Shown: positions 36,242 through 44,990 of the stretch, piece by piece
How the letters are laid out: every line of letters starts with the position of its first letter
How positions within the stretch are numbered: position 1 is the first letter of the stretch
Assembly (NCBI RefSeq): GCF_039529295.1
Contig: NZ_BAAAMN010000048.1
Coordinates: forward strand, 117,982 to 181,981
Direction: 5' to 3'
Length of the DNA stretch: 64,000 nucleotides
Origin: Yaniella flava
GTDB lineage: Bacteria; Actinomycetota; Actinomycetes; Actinomycetales; Micrococcaceae
Made by a program: the position numbers and the translations under genes
The notes under the pieces: model-generated
The model's database searches: none
What the model saw: the letters and a program-made list of their open reading frames with translations, nothing else
What the model was told of the DNA's origin: nothing

Positions 36242-36694
36242 ATGACGACTGTCTACGTGCTCAACGGTCCAAACCTGAACCTTTTGGGCCTGCGCGACCC
36301 GAATACTTACGGCACCCAAACGCTCGCTGATGTCCAAGAGCGTTGTGACGTCGTGGCGAAAGAATCCGGACTAGAGCTGATCTTTCGACAGTCCAATCAC
36401 GAAGGTGAACTTATCGACTGGCTCCACGAAGCCGGCCGTGCCGTCGCCGATGGTACCAGTGCGGGCGTTGTGCTGAACGCCGGAGCCTACACCCACACTT
36501 CGGTTGGGCTTGCCGACGCAATTTCAGGGGCGTTCGTTCCGACCATCGAAGTCCATATTTCTAACGTGCACGCCCGCGAGTCGTTCCGTCACCACTCCTA
36601 CATTTCGCCGGTTGCTGCCGGTGTCATCGTGGGATTAGGAACCTACGGATATGACGCAGCTATTCAAGCCCTCGCGCACCGGGAGAACTCATAG
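36242..36694 (+). CDS. aroQ: Type II 3-dehydroquinate dehydratase
   Basis: GAAGGAAATTTT precedes the ATG at 36242, and the product is 150 residues, standard for the family. Catalytic Tyr23 lies in NLLGLRDPNTYG. The active-site segments are FRQSNHEGELIDWLHEA, LNAGAYTHTSVGLADAI and EVHISNVHARESFRHHS, the last with the catalytic His105. It interconverts dehydroquinate and dehydroshikimate. Placed after the IclR gene it supplies the missing step between qsuD and qsuB for quinate use. Confidence 0.95.
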   Translation: MTTVYVLNGPNLNLLGLRDPNTYGTQTLADVQERCDVVAKESGLELIFRQSNHEGELIDWLHEAGRAVADGTSAGVVLNAGAYTHTSVGLADAISGAFVPTIEVHISNVHARESFRHHSYISPVAAGVIVGLGTYGYDAAIQALAHRENS

Positions 36695-36912
36695 AACTGG
36701 TTTTGGCTGTGTAGATGCCCTGAAATATTGGGCACATCAAAACTGCGCTCATTGCCGGAGTTATTGCCTCAGGGAACGACAAGTCGGTAGCGAGGTCTGC
36801 CTCAGCCGTTTCTGAAAATCAAAATAGAGCGTGAAGTACAAAAATATGCACGTATTTTTGTCTGGTAATCGGGAGTGCCAAAACGTCATCTTCTCATTGG
36901 TACGCTCGGACC

Positions 36913-37287
36913 ATGAACGATGAGCTGCTGTACGAATTGCTTGAACTCGAGCATCAGGGATGGCAATCGCTGTGCGATGGCACCGGTGCCGATTTCTATG
37001 GGCGCATCATGACTGATGAGGGTGCCATGATCCTGGCCCACGGGTTCGTATTTGACCGCGATGCCGTGATCGATTCCCTGGCTCAGGCACCGACGTGGGA
37101 CGGCTACGAGATTGATGCACCAGAAGCTATCGCACTGGGCGAAGATCAGGCGATCTTGCGCTATACCGGCACCGGTCACCGAGCAGGGGAATCCGATTTT
37201 CATGCGCTGATGGGCAGCGTCTATGTTCGCACAGACGGCGTCTGGCGGCTCGCGCATTATCAGCAGACCCCGATCCCAGAACGATAA
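36913..37287 (+). CDS. NTF2-like (DUF4440/SnoaL-type) protein
   Basis: The product has 124 residues with an N-terminal helix (LLYELLELEHQGWQSLCDG), then strands DFYGRIMTDEGAMILAHG and ALGEDQAILRYTGTG and a closing VYVRTDGVWRLAHYQQTPI, typical of the NTF2 cone fold. No active site can be assigned. A TACGCT hexamer six bases before the ATG suggests a leaderless transcript. It stands alone after a 218-base gap in which I see nothing else. Confidence 0.7.
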   Translation: MNDELLYELLELEHQGWQSLCDGTGADFYGRIMTDEGAMILAHGFVFDRDAVIDSLAQAPTWDGYEIDAPEAIALGEDQAILRYTGTGHRAGESDFHALMGSVYVRTDGVWRLAHYQQTPIPER

Positions 37288-37293
37288 CCACGG

Positions 37294-38676
37294 TTATATA
37301 GACACCAGCAGTAAGGTGGCCGCGAATACGAGCCCGGACGCGATGAGTACGACCGTCGTGTACCCGAGGATGTCACGCATTTTTAGGCCCGCAATAGCCA
37401 GGAGCGGGATGGCCCAAAATGGTTGGATCATATTGGTCCACTGGTCACCGTAGGACACCGCCATGATCGTTATTTCTGGATCTACGCCTAGCTCAGCGCC
37501 GGCTGACAACATGATCGGACCTTGAACAGCGAATTGTCCGCCGCCGGACGGGACGAAAAAGTTCACCAGCCCGGCCGCCAAAAATGCCAGCATGCCGAAG
37601 GTGACCGGGTTGGAAATCGACACGAACGCATCTGAGAAGATCTGGACGAGACCCGAACCGACCATCAGCCCAAGAATGCCCGCGTACAGTGGGAATTGCA
37701 ACAGGATTTCGCCGACATTTGAGGCGGCGTTCTTGGTGAGTGCGATGAGTTCAAATGGGTTGCGCACCAGCAGCATAATCAACGCCAGGAAAGACCAGTT
37801 GACGGTATCTAGAGTCAGGGTGCCGCCGCGGCTGAAATGTAAGACCAGGTAGGTAACAAGTAACAACCCGACCAATAGGGTTGCGATGCGGCTGGCATCG
37901 AGCTTATCGGCCGGCGTGACAATGTCTTCTTGGCCGTCGTCGACCGTTTCGCGAAGGTCGACTTCGAGTTCGTCAATTTTGTCGCCTTTGCGCGGTGCGA
38001 TGAGAAACAGTGCGAGTCCGACGACGAGAATCGTCGCGGCGGCGGCCAACATGTTCCAGCCGGAGAACACGGTTTCGCTGATCGGAATGGTCTGGCCGTT
38101 CAGCGATTCTGCAAGGAATGAGTCCGGGGTGGCAGCCGTGAGCGGCCCGGAGGCCGAATAGCCCATATGCCAGACCACAAACCCTGCGAATCCTGAAGCT
38201 ACCAGCATGGGGAAGTGCAAGCGAAGACCCCTGGCCTTGCCCTGGTAGGCGACTTCGCGGGCTAACAACCCACCAACCACCAGCCCGAGTCCCCACGTGA
38301 TGAGACTGGCGAGGGCTGCGACAACAAATACGAAAACGTAGGCCATCAGTTCGGTGCGGGGCACGTTGCCGAGAAATCCGAGTGCTGCTCGAACCGGTCC
38401 GGTGTTCGCCAGAATGTGGCCCAGCAGCAGGATCAGTGCCATCTGAGTGATGAAATCAAGAAGCCCGGCCAGGCCATCACCCCAGTGCACGATCAGATCG
38501 CCGGGTGCGGTCTCCGTGAGGAGTAACGCCAAGACGACGACTATGAAGGTCAGGAGGATCGAAAAGACCAGAGACGACGGGATGAAGCGTTCAACGACGT
38601 GGTTGACGGGCCGCATGGCACGGGAAAGCGCGGTGCCTTCCTTGTGTTCTTTAGTGTCTGTGTTCGAGCTGGACAT
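37294..38676 (-). CDS. atoE: Short-chain fatty acid transporter (AtoE family)
   Basis: The product has 460 residues and about 12 helices. AtoE features are VNHVVERFIPSSLVFSILLT, LASLITWGLGLVVGGLLARE, WHMGYSASGPLTAATP and FFVPSGGGQFAVQGPIM with GDQWTNMIQPFWAIPLLAIA near the end. It imports short-chain fatty acids such as butyrate or acetoacetate. No thiolase or CoA-transferase gene is adjacent, so coupling to degradation is elsewhere. An inverted repeat lies upstream at 38723-38744. Confidence 0.9.
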   Translation of the reverse strand: MSSSNTDTKEHKEGTALSRAMRPVNHVVERFIPSSLVFSILLTFIVVVLALLLTETAPGDLIVHWGDGLAGLLDFITQMALILLLGHILANTGPVRAALGFLGNVPRTELMAYVFVFVVAALASLITWGLGLVVGGLLAREVAYQGKARGLRLHFPMLVASGFAGFVVWHMGYSASGPLTAATPDSFLAESLNGQTIPISETVFSGWNMLAAAATILVVGLALFLIAPRKGDKIDELEVDLRETVDDGQEDIVTPADKLDASRIATLLVGLLLVTYLVLHFSRGGTLTLDTVNWSFLALIMLLVRNPFELIALTKNAASNVGEILLQFPLYAGILGLMVGSGLVQIFSDAFVSISNPVTFGMLAFLAAGLVNFFVPSGGGQFAVQGPIMLSAGAELGVDPEITIMAVSYGDQWTNMIQPFWAIPLLAIAGLKMRDILGYTTVVLIASGLVFAATLLLVSI

Positions 38677-38722
38677 GACAGCATCTCCTCAAGGTCAGGA
38701 CGGCAAGGAGAGTGGCCAATTA

Positions 38723-38744
38723 TGATGCAGATCATACTGTATCA
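38723..38744. promoter_or_regulatory. Inverted repeat upstream of the SCFA transporter
   Basis: TGATGCAG (38723-38730) and CTGTATCA (38737-38744) are complementary at seven of eight positions around ATCATA. The repeat lies 47 bases upstream of the atoE ATG. The cognate regulator is not known. Confidence 0.45.
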
Positions 38745-38905
38745 ATCAAAAGTTGTATGCCGACTACCGTCGCGTTGGTGATGACCAGCACCGGCGCCGA
38801 CTGTTGTACTGAGGGTATGTCTTTAACAGCACCTTGCCCACCTATGCCCCGGACTGGCCACAGCGCCATTGGAAAACTCGCGGTAACCGTTGCATAATGA
38901 GCGCC

Positions 38906-40168
38906 ATGGGCATCGTCAATACACCACTCCAAGATCCCGGCGCTCCGGTAGGTCCCGCGGTCGGGGCCACCCGCCGTGCCATGTCGATCGGCCAGCACGT
39001 CATTGCCGTGGTACTGACCATCATCGGCATGGCACGAGGTATTGACACGACCGACGCACCGATCTGGCTGGTCATCGGGGTCGGCGTGGTGTACCTTGCT
39101 TGGCATACCGCGGGGATCTGGATTCCCAAACGCACCGATTCCATCACCCCGATGCGCTGGTGGCTTATCGGGCTGGCCGTGCTGTGGGCGGGTGCCGTTG
39201 CGACGACTGCCGAATACATTTGGCTCGCATTTTTACTGTGGTTGCTCGCCGGGCACTTGCTACCGGGCCGCGGCGCAGTGGTCTTCTCGGTGCTCGTGTA
39301 TGCACTGACCGCGGCTGCGCCACTGCTACATCACGGCACCACGAGTTACCCGAATCTTATCGGCCCGCTCATCGGCGGGGTGTTTGCGCTCGGCATCTCG
39401 CGAGGCTACCTGGAGCTGCTGCGTGAATCCGATGCTCGCCAACAACTCGTGGAACATTTGACCCGCGCACAGGATGAGACCGCACGACTTCAGGATGAAC
39501 TCGCCCTGGCCCAACGCCACTCCGGTGCGCTCGCAGAACGCACACGCATCTCACGCGACATTCACGACACCGTCGCTCAAGGGCTGTCTTCCATTCGCCT
39601 CATTGCCCACGCGGAACAAGGGCGCATCGCCGACGCGAGCACTACAAAAACACTAGCGCACCTGGAATCGGTCGCCACCGACGCGCTGGCCGATGTGCGC
39701 CGCATTATCGCCGCGTTGGCCCCTGCAGAACTCGATGATGACGGGTTGGCCACCGCGCTGCAGGGTATGTTGGAACGACTGAGCACAACCACCGGCATCC
39801 GCACCGAACTCCGCGCCGATTCCGCACTGCCCGCACTGAGCCCCGATGCTGAAGTCGCACTGCTGCGCGCTGCACAGTCTGCGCTGGGCAACATCCGGGA
39901 ACATTCGCAAGCCACTCTGGCCGTGATGAACCTCATCGACGCGAGCGACGCTATCCGGCTGGATATTGTGGACGACGGGATAGGTTTTGATCCCGCTAGC
40001 CTGGATGCCGGTACCGAACGCAGCGCCACCAACTCGTATGGGCTGCGATTTATGCGCACCCGCCTTCGCGAACTCGGTGGGGGCCTCGACATTGAGACCG
40101 CACCGGGGGACGGCACCAGACTATCCGCCTACCTACCCATCCGCGCCGCATCCAAGGAGACTCCATGA
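38906..40168 (+). CDS. NarL-type (HisKA_3) membrane histidine kinase
   Basis: I start at the ATG at 38906. TTGGAA and CATAAT with 18-base spacing lie just upstream, which would make the mRNA leaderless. Another ATG at 38897 is in frame. The product is 420 residues: about six N-terminal helices, a coiled segment (QLVEHLTRAQDETARLQDEL), then the phospho-acceptor His220 in RISRDIHDTVAQGLSS, and the ATPase domain with VDDGIGFDPA and GDGTRLSAYLP. The stop overlaps the response regulator by four bases. The signal is unknown. Confidence 0.88.
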   Translation: MGIVNTPLQDPGAPVGPAVGATRRAMSIGQHVIAVVLTIIGMARGIDTTDAPIWLVIGVGVVYLAWHTAGIWIPKRTDSITPMRWWLIGLAVLWAGAVATTAEYIWLAFLLWLLAGHLLPGRGAVVFSVLVYALTAAAPLLHHGTTSYPNLIGPLIGGVFALGISRGYLELLRESDARQQLVEHLTRAQDETARLQDELALAQRHSGALAERTRISRDIHDTVAQGLSSIRLIAHAEQGRIADASTTKTLAHLESVATDALADVRRIIAALAPAELDDDGLATALQGMLERLSTTTGIRTELRADSALPALSPDAEVALLRAAQSALGNIREHSQATLAVMNLIDASDAIRLDIVDDGIGFDPASLDAGTERSATNSYGLRFMRTRLRELGGGLDIETAPGDGTRLSAYLPIRAASKETP

Positions 40169-40785
40169 CCATCACCGTGCTGCTCGTCGATGACCATCCC
40201 GTGGTCCGTACCGGTTTGCGCGCCGTGCTCGACACCGGTGGTCAAGTATCGATCGTGGCCGAGGCCGCCAGTGGGGAAGAGGCCCTGACGCTTGCCGAAC
40301 ATTTTCAGCCCGATGTGGTGCTGTGCGACTTACGGCTGGGTGACGGCATCGACGGCATCGACACCACCAAGGCCCTGCGGGCCATGGAACCCGCGCCCCA
40401 CGTCCTGATTCTGTCGACCTATGATCGCGACGCAGACATCTTGGGGGCCATGGATGCTGGGGCGTCGGGCTATCTGCTGAAAGAAGCGACCCCCGAAACG
40501 ATCACCGACGGTATTGCACGGGTCGCGGCCGGCCAGACGGTCCTGGCTCCAGAGATGACATCGCGAGTACTGGCCGGAATGCGCAACCCACTACCAGAGC
40601 TGACCGAACGTGAACGCGAAGTCTTACGACTATTGTCCACCGGGGCCACCAACAAAGAAATGGCACAACAGTTGTTTGTCGCCGAGGCCACCGTTAAATC
40701 CCACCTCGTCCATATCTTTACCAAGTTGGGCGTCGACAACCGCGCTAGAGCCGTCGCACTCGCCAAGGAAACCGGGCTGATCTAG
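40165..40785 (+). CDS. NarL/FixJ-family response regulator
   Basis: The product has 206 residues. The receiver domain has LLVDDHPVVRTGLRA, phospho-acceptor Asp55 in VVLCDLRLGD and Lys in SGYLLKEATPE. The LuxR-type HTH spans about 147-200 (LTEREREVLRLLSTGATNKE, then VAEATVKSHLVHIFTKLGV). It is coupled to the kinase by a four-base overlap. No target gene is adjacent apart from the small membrane protein downstream. Confidence 0.93.
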   Translation: MTITVLLVDDHPVVRTGLRAVLDTGGQVSIVAEAASGEEALTLAEHFQPDVVLCDLRLGDGIDGIDTTKALRAMEPAPHVLILSTYDRDADILGAMDAGASGYLLKEATPETITDGIARVAAGQTVLAPEMTSRVLAGMRNPLPELTEREREVLRLLSTGATNKEMAQQLFVAEATVKSHLVHIFTKLGVDNRARAVALAKETGLI

Positions 40786-40882
40786 CCTGCCGGGTTCCAA
40801 CCCTTTCGCTGCTGCACACCGGGCACTACCGTTGAGGGCATAACATCCTGTGTATTGAAGGGGTGAAAGGAGAGGAACGTTC

Positions 40883-41146
40883 ATGACTCCTCGGAAAACT
40901 GGAACAGACCAGCAACCTCAACAACCCGATCCCGAACATGGAAAATCTCCGACGCGCATGGGCTTTTTCATGGTGCCAGTAGAACTTGTCGGCACCGTGC
41001 TGCTGATCGGCATGGGTGTACGGTTTATCACCGTGTCAGGCCAATCCGACATCATCGGTTACGTGCTGTTCGTGCTCGCTGCGCTCCTCGTATTTGATGC
41101 GGTTCGTCGCCTGAGAAGACTCTCGACGGGTCGCGACAGGTACTAG
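40883..41146 (+). CDS. Small two-helix membrane protein, paralogue 1
   Basis: The product has 87 residues: a polar Pro/Gln-rich start, then GFFMVPVELVGTVLLIGMGV and GYVLFVLAALLVFDAVRRL as two helices, with a basic tail. It is a paralogue of the protein at 50757, sharing TRxGFF, GVRF, VLF and DxVRR. The 22 bases ending in AAAGGAG (40851-40872) match the leader of that gene at 20 positions. A terminator follows at 41177. Confidence 0.65.
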   Translation: MTPRKTGTDQQPQQPDPEHGKSPTRMGFFMVPVELVGTVLLIGMGVRFITVSGQSDIIGYVLFVLAALLVFDAVRRLRRLSTGRDRY

Positions 41147-41176
41147 CAAGTTCATCGACACAGGCAAGATTTTCAC

Positions 41177-41226
41177 AAGAATCAGCGGGCTCCTGGGTGA
41201 CCGGGATGTCCGCTGATTCTTTTGTT
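41177..41226 (+). terminator. Rho-independent terminator
   Basis: AAGAATCAGCGG (41177-41188) pairs with CCGCTGATTCTT (41210-41221), followed by TTGTTT. It ends the small membrane protein transcript. Confidence 0.85.
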
Positions 41227-41235
41227 TAAGCCGCG

Positions 41236-41481
41236 CTAGTCCAAGTGGTCCAGCGCCTGACAGGGATCAGAATTCGGATCCGCACGGTGAATATTCATCG
41301 CCAGACGACTCACCAGGTCCCGGAACACTTCCGCGTTGTCGTGCTCGCCATTGAGCCCGGCCAAGAGTTCGGCCTCCGCGGCAGCCACGCGCTGTTCGTA
41401 ATCGGCAAGCAGCGTTCTGCCCGTCGGGGTAGACACAATTTTGCGCGAACGACGATTCCTTGTACTCAGGGGTGGGCGCCT
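41236..41481 (-). pseudogene. C-terminal remnant of a MarR-family regulator
   Basis: The frame open from about 41481 encodes RNRRSRKIVSTPTGRTLL, then ADYEQRVAAAEAELLAGL. This is the wing and dimerisation helix of MarR proteins (normally DRRSR..LTPAGRALL). The recognition helix and everything before it are missing. An in-frame TAA precedes, and the region upstream is taken by the next gene's leader. I read it as a 5'-deleted remnant. An ATG/GTG start inside it would give a 66-residue peptide unlikely to bind DNA. Confidence 0.6.
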
Positions 41482-41525
41482 TTAGTGTCAAAGGACATTC
41501 GTTTGCTCATCGGAGGTGAGTTGTC

Positions 41526-41831
41526 GTGACCGACCGAAACCCAGACCATCACGAGCAAGATCCCAACCGTATACCTGACGAAAAACCATTCGAGGTACCG
41601 CACGAGAATCCGAATCTCGATCCCAACCCTGATGGCGATCCTGACCTCGAAGGCGGCGGTGGCGTGCGGCCAGGCAGCACGCCACCAGATTCCCAGTCAG
41701 CATCTGCGACACCGTCGCATACCCCAAGTGCCAGTCCACCGCGGTCCAAAGCGATGTTGATCGTAATCGGCATCGTGGTGCTGATCCTCGTCTTTGTTTT
41801 TGTCGCCTACGCCATTGGCCTCTGGGACTAA
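41526..41831 (+). CDS. DUF6480-like small membrane-anchored protein
   Basis: The GTG start follows GGAGGTGAG at a good distance, and the product is 101 residues. An Asp/Pro/Asn-rich, disordered N terminus leads to LEGGGGVRPGSTPPDSQSAS, which resembles the LEPGGGVPPGETPP core of DUF6480 proteins. One C-terminal helix (MLIVIGIVVLILVFVFVAYA) follows. The function is unknown. It ends four bases from the convergent TetR gene. Confidence 0.65.
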   Translation: MTDRNPDHHEQDPNRIPDEKPFEVPHENPNLDPNPDGDPDLEGGGGVRPGSTPPDSQSASATPSHTPSASPPRSKAMLIVIGIVVLILVFVFVAYAIGLWD

Positions 41832-41835
41832 ACCC

Positions 41836-42465
41836 TCAGGCTGACACTTCCATGCCGCGCCAGACGATGTCGAAGGCTTCGCGGCACCGGCGGTGCGTGG
41901 CCGGGTCAGTGAGTCCCGTGCCGCGCACCACCATCTGGTAGTAAAACATGCCGTTGATCGCATCGATGGCAGCATCGATATCGAGATCGGCCCGGAGCTC
42001 GCCGCGTTCGATGCCCGTTTCAAGTGCTTCGACCATGCTGCTGCGACGTCGATGGACATGTGATGCCCAATAGGCTTCCTGGACATCAGGATGTCGCATG
42101 ACCAATTCGAGGCGTTTCCGAAAGCGTTTGTGCGAGTAATCCTCGCCTACGGCGCGCTCGAGCTGATCGAAGATCGTCTCAACCAGCGCATCCTTGACGG
42201 TGGCGTGGTCATCCAACTCGAACTTCACCACTGCGCGACCCCGATCCAAGGCCGTGGCGATGAGCTGGGTCATGCTGGACCAGCGACGATATAGCGCTGC
42301 ACGGCTGACACCACTGGCTTCAACCACCGCGGTCACCGTGATGTCTTCATCGCGATCAACCATGGCGGTCACTGCGTCGAGAATCCGCTCATCATGGTTC
42401 GCAATCCGGGGACGACCGGGCCCGCGAGACACCGCGCGCTGAGACCTGGTGGCTACCTCTGTCAT
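41836..42465 (-). CDS. TetR-family transcriptional regulator
   Basis: The product has 209 residues. The N-terminal HTH spans about 20-65 (ERILDAVTAMVDRDEDITVT, ASGVSRAALYRRWSSMTQLI). The C-terminal ligand-binding part is helical, with LELVMRHPDVQEAYW and LDIDAAIDAINGMFYYQMV. It is the last gene of the phosphonate-transporter operon, overlapping the phosphatase stop by four bases, so it may autoregulate that operon. Confidence 0.88.
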   Translation of the reverse strand: MTEVATRSQRAVSRGPGRPRIANHDERILDAVTAMVDRDEDITVTAVVEASGVSRAALYRRWSSMTQLIATALDRGRAVVKFELDDHATVKDALVETIFDQLERAVGEDYSHKRFRKRLELVMRHPDVQEAYWASHVHRRRSSMVEALETGIERGELRADLDIDAAIDAINGMFYYQMVVRGTGLTDPATHRRCREAFDIVWRGMEVSA

Positions 42466-43277
42466 GCAATCACCGCGCGCTCGCGCAGGGCGTCGATCAG
42501 TGCGGTCGATAGGCCAGCTTCATATAGTGGCGTCAGCGGGTCGCCGTAGCGTGCACGCAGGGTGGCCAGCGTGTCCGCCATGGACGCTTGGTCTTTCGCG
42601 AGCCGTTCGTCCGGGTCATCCGTACTATTTTGGTAGGCCTGAAGGTCGAAACCAGCCAGCGCCATGACGTGATGCATGTAGCTGCCGGTGCGTGTCATGA
42701 TGGCCTCCAGATTTGGGTAGGTTGCGCGGTAGTCGGCAATGATCGTCTCGTCGTCGGCGCCCAGTGCCAACAGCAGTGCGGCTGCCAGCACGCCGGTCCG
42801 GTCCTTGCCTGCAGCACAGTGAAACGCGGTAGCACCTGGTGAATGCGCCATGATGGCCAACGCGCTCACGAGGGCGCCAGGTGCGGTTTCGAAGCGGGAC
42901 ACATACAAGTCGTGCATCGACGGCATGTCATTCATGGTGCGCAGCGGGGCAGCCGCGGCCACCGCTGCAAGGTCACGATGCGGTGTGGTGGCCGAACCAA
43001 TCGTGGCCATCAGCGGGACGTGGTGGTAGTTCACGACACGATCCAACAGTGGTCCGCGCCCGGTGATAAAAACTTCATCCCGAGATCGCAGATCAATGAC
43101 GCTGCGTAGGCCCTCGGTCACCAGGGCATCGGCGGCGTCCTCGGTGATGGTCGCCAGGTCGTCGCTGCGCAGCGCAAATCCGGTGGCGATGACGCCGTCT
43201 GCGACCGGTGTCCCACCAAGGTCCCGTAGGTTGACGGGAGCGGAGAGGTCGATGGTTGGTGCTTGGGTAAGTGTCAT
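42462..43277 (-). CDS. Tyrosine-phosphatase-like protein (Y_phosphatase3 type)
   Basis: The product has 271 residues. The N terminus reads VNLRDLGGTPVADG, as in bacterial PtpB-like phosphatases. The catalytic CX5R loop is Cys154 to Arg160 in FHCAAGKDRTGVLAAALLLA, and the general-acid region YHHVPLM precedes it. The C terminus is helical. It lies between the phosphonate permease and the TetR gene with four-base overlaps on both sides. That context suggests a role in releasing or sensing a phosphorylated compound, which is inference. Confidence 0.85.
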   Translation of the reverse strand: MTLTQAPTIDLSAPVNLRDLGGTPVADGVIATGFALRSDDLATITEDAADALVTEGLRSVIDLRSRDEVFITGRGPLLDRVVNYHHVPLMATIGSATTPHRDLAAVAAAAPLRTMNDMPSMHDLYVSRFETAPGALVSALAIMAHSPGATAFHCAAGKDRTGVLAAALLLALGADDETIIADYRATYPNLEAIMTRTGSYMHHVMALAGFDLQAYQNSTDDPDERLAKDQASMADTLATLRARYGDPLTPLYEAGLSTALIDALRERAVIA

Positions 43278-44119
43278 GTAATTTTCCTTCGGATGATGGC
43301 GGATACCTGATCGATCACGGTGACCAGCAGGATAATGCAGATGACCATGGCGGCCAGGTGTTCATATTCGTAACGGTTCATGGCGGTGGTCAGTTCTAGA
43401 CCGATGCCGCCGGCGCCGACCAGACCCAGAATGGTTGCCCCGCGGACGTTGCCTTCAAACAGCAGCAGCGTGTAACTGGTGAGCATAGGCATGGCCTGGG
43501 GCAGGATGGCGTATTGCACGATCTGGCGTTTCGATGCGCCAACAGATTCCATCGCGACGATGGGCCCGCGATCGACGGCTTCCATGGCTTCGGCGAATAC
43601 CTTGCCGATGGAGCCGATCGATCCTACGGTCATGGCCAGGATGCCCGCGAACGGGCCGAGCCCGACAGCCGAGACGAACATCAACGCGAACACGAGATCC
43701 GGCAGGGAACGGATGACGTTCATCGTCCAGCGGCATGCGTAGTAGAGCCAGGTTGGGGCAATATTACTGGCGGCCCCGAAGGCCATCAGCAGTGACAGCC
43801 CGGCGCCGAGCGCGGTTCCGACGATGGCCATCTGCAGGGTTTCGATGAGGAGCAGTGAGAATTCCGGAAATTCGCTGAAGTCGGGCGGGAACATCCGGGA
43901 GATGAAATCCGCCATGTTCACGGCGCCTTCGCCGAGCTTTAAGAAATCGAACTGGGCACCATTGGCCGACCAGATGAACAAGGCGATGGCAACAACCGCA
44001 CCGACCATGAACCGGGCCCGCGGCACCGTGAAGGCTTTTTCGAGGCGTTCGCGCTCGCGGTGTTTGAGTTCTTGCTCGGAGGAGGGTTGCTCTGTGGTCT
44101 TCTCTATCGTCGCAGACAT
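43274..44119 (-). CDS. phnE: Phosphonate/phosphite ABC transporter permease
   Basis: The product has 281 residues and about six helices. The PhnE signature includes LLLIETLQMAIVGTALGAGL and FAEAMEAVDRGPIVAMESVG followed by YAILPQAMPMLTSYTLLLFE. It overlaps the phosphatase gene by four bases and the ATPase stop by one base. Confidence 0.9.
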   Translation of the reverse strand: MSATIEKTTEQPSSEQELKHRERERLEKAFTVPRARFMVGAVVAIALFIWSANGAQFDFLKLGEGAVNMADFISRMFPPDFSEFPEFSLLLIETLQMAIVGTALGAGLSLLMAFGAASNIAPTWLYYACRWTMNVIRSLPDLVFALMFVSAVGLGPFAGILAMTVGSIGSIGKVFAEAMEAVDRGPIVAMESVGASKRQIVQYAILPQAMPMLTSYTLLLFEGNVRGATILGLVGAGGIGLELTTAMNRYEYEHLAAMVICIILLVTVIDQVSAIIRRKIT

Positions 44120-44964
44120 TATTCGTCCTCCTCGTCTTCCAGTGCGTAGACGCCGGCAAGCTGTTCGGCGTCGAGTGCAGGTGTTGGGCCGGAAACGATG
44201 ATTTCGCCGTGCCGCAGCCCGATGATTCGGTCTGAATGCTCAAGTGCTAGGGGTAAGACGTGCAGGCTGATCAGGACCGGAATGCCTTCGTCGTGGGCAA
44301 TTGAGCGCAACAGTTCCAGCACACTTTTGCTCATGCGTGGATCAAGCGAGGCCACGGGTTCATCGGCCAGAATCACACGTGGGTTTTGCATCAGGGCACG
44401 CGCAATCGCCACGCGTTGCTGTTGCCCACCGGACAGGGTGCGGGCTTCCGCATTGGCTTTGTCTGCAATGCCGACGCGTTCCAGCAATGCCAGTGCCCGT
44501 TTGCGATCGGCGCTGCGGAAGGAACCGAACCAATTTGATGGGCCAGCGTTGTGCAGGCCGCCGGTCAGCACGTTGGTGATGACCGAGAGTCGACCGATCA
44601 GGTTGAACTGTTGGAAGACTTGGCCGACCTGGGACCGTAGTTCGCGCAGTTGTTTTTGACGCAGCTGAGTGACGTCGTAGCCGGCAGCGTTGACGTCTCC
44701 GGATGTCACCGGTGCGAAACCGGTGAGTGCTTTCATCAGGGTTGATTTCCCCGAACCGGAAGAACCCAACAGTGCCACGGTTTCGCCCGGGTAGAGGTCT
44801 AGGTTGACGCCGTCGAGTACCAGTGGTGCGTCGTCGGTGTAGCGAACCTTGAGGTCACGGACGGTGACTAACGGTCTTGCTCGACGATCCGTAGAAGTAT
44901 CTGCGGGTTGAGTGGTAGTGGTATTGGTCGTCTCAACGGGCGGAGTGTTGGCTGTCATGCTCAT
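44119..44964 (-). CDS. phnC: Phosphonate/phosphite ABC transporter ATPase
   Basis: The product has 281 residues with a Thr/Pro-rich N terminus. Walker A is LLGSSGSGKSTLMKAL, the Q-loop lies in GQVFQQFNLIGRLSV, the signature is LSGGQQQRVAIARALMQ, and Walker B is VILADEPVASLDPRMSKSVL. AGGAG precedes the ATG at 44964. Confidence 0.92.
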   Translation of the reverse strand: MSMTANTPPVETTNTTTTQPADTSTDRRARPLVTVRDLKVRYTDDAPLVLDGVNLDLYPGETVALLGSSGSGKSTLMKALTGFAPVTSGDVNAAGYDVTQLRQKQLRELRSQVGQVFQQFNLIGRLSVITNVLTGGLHNAGPSNWFGSFRSADRKRALALLERVGIADKANAEARTLSGGQQQRVAIARALMQNPRVILADEPVASLDPRMSKSVLELLRSIAHDEGIPVLISLHVLPLALEHSDRIIGLRHGEIIVSGPTPALDAEQLAGVYALEDEEDE

Positions 44965-44990
44965 CTCTATGCTCCTGTTGTCCTGCTGGA

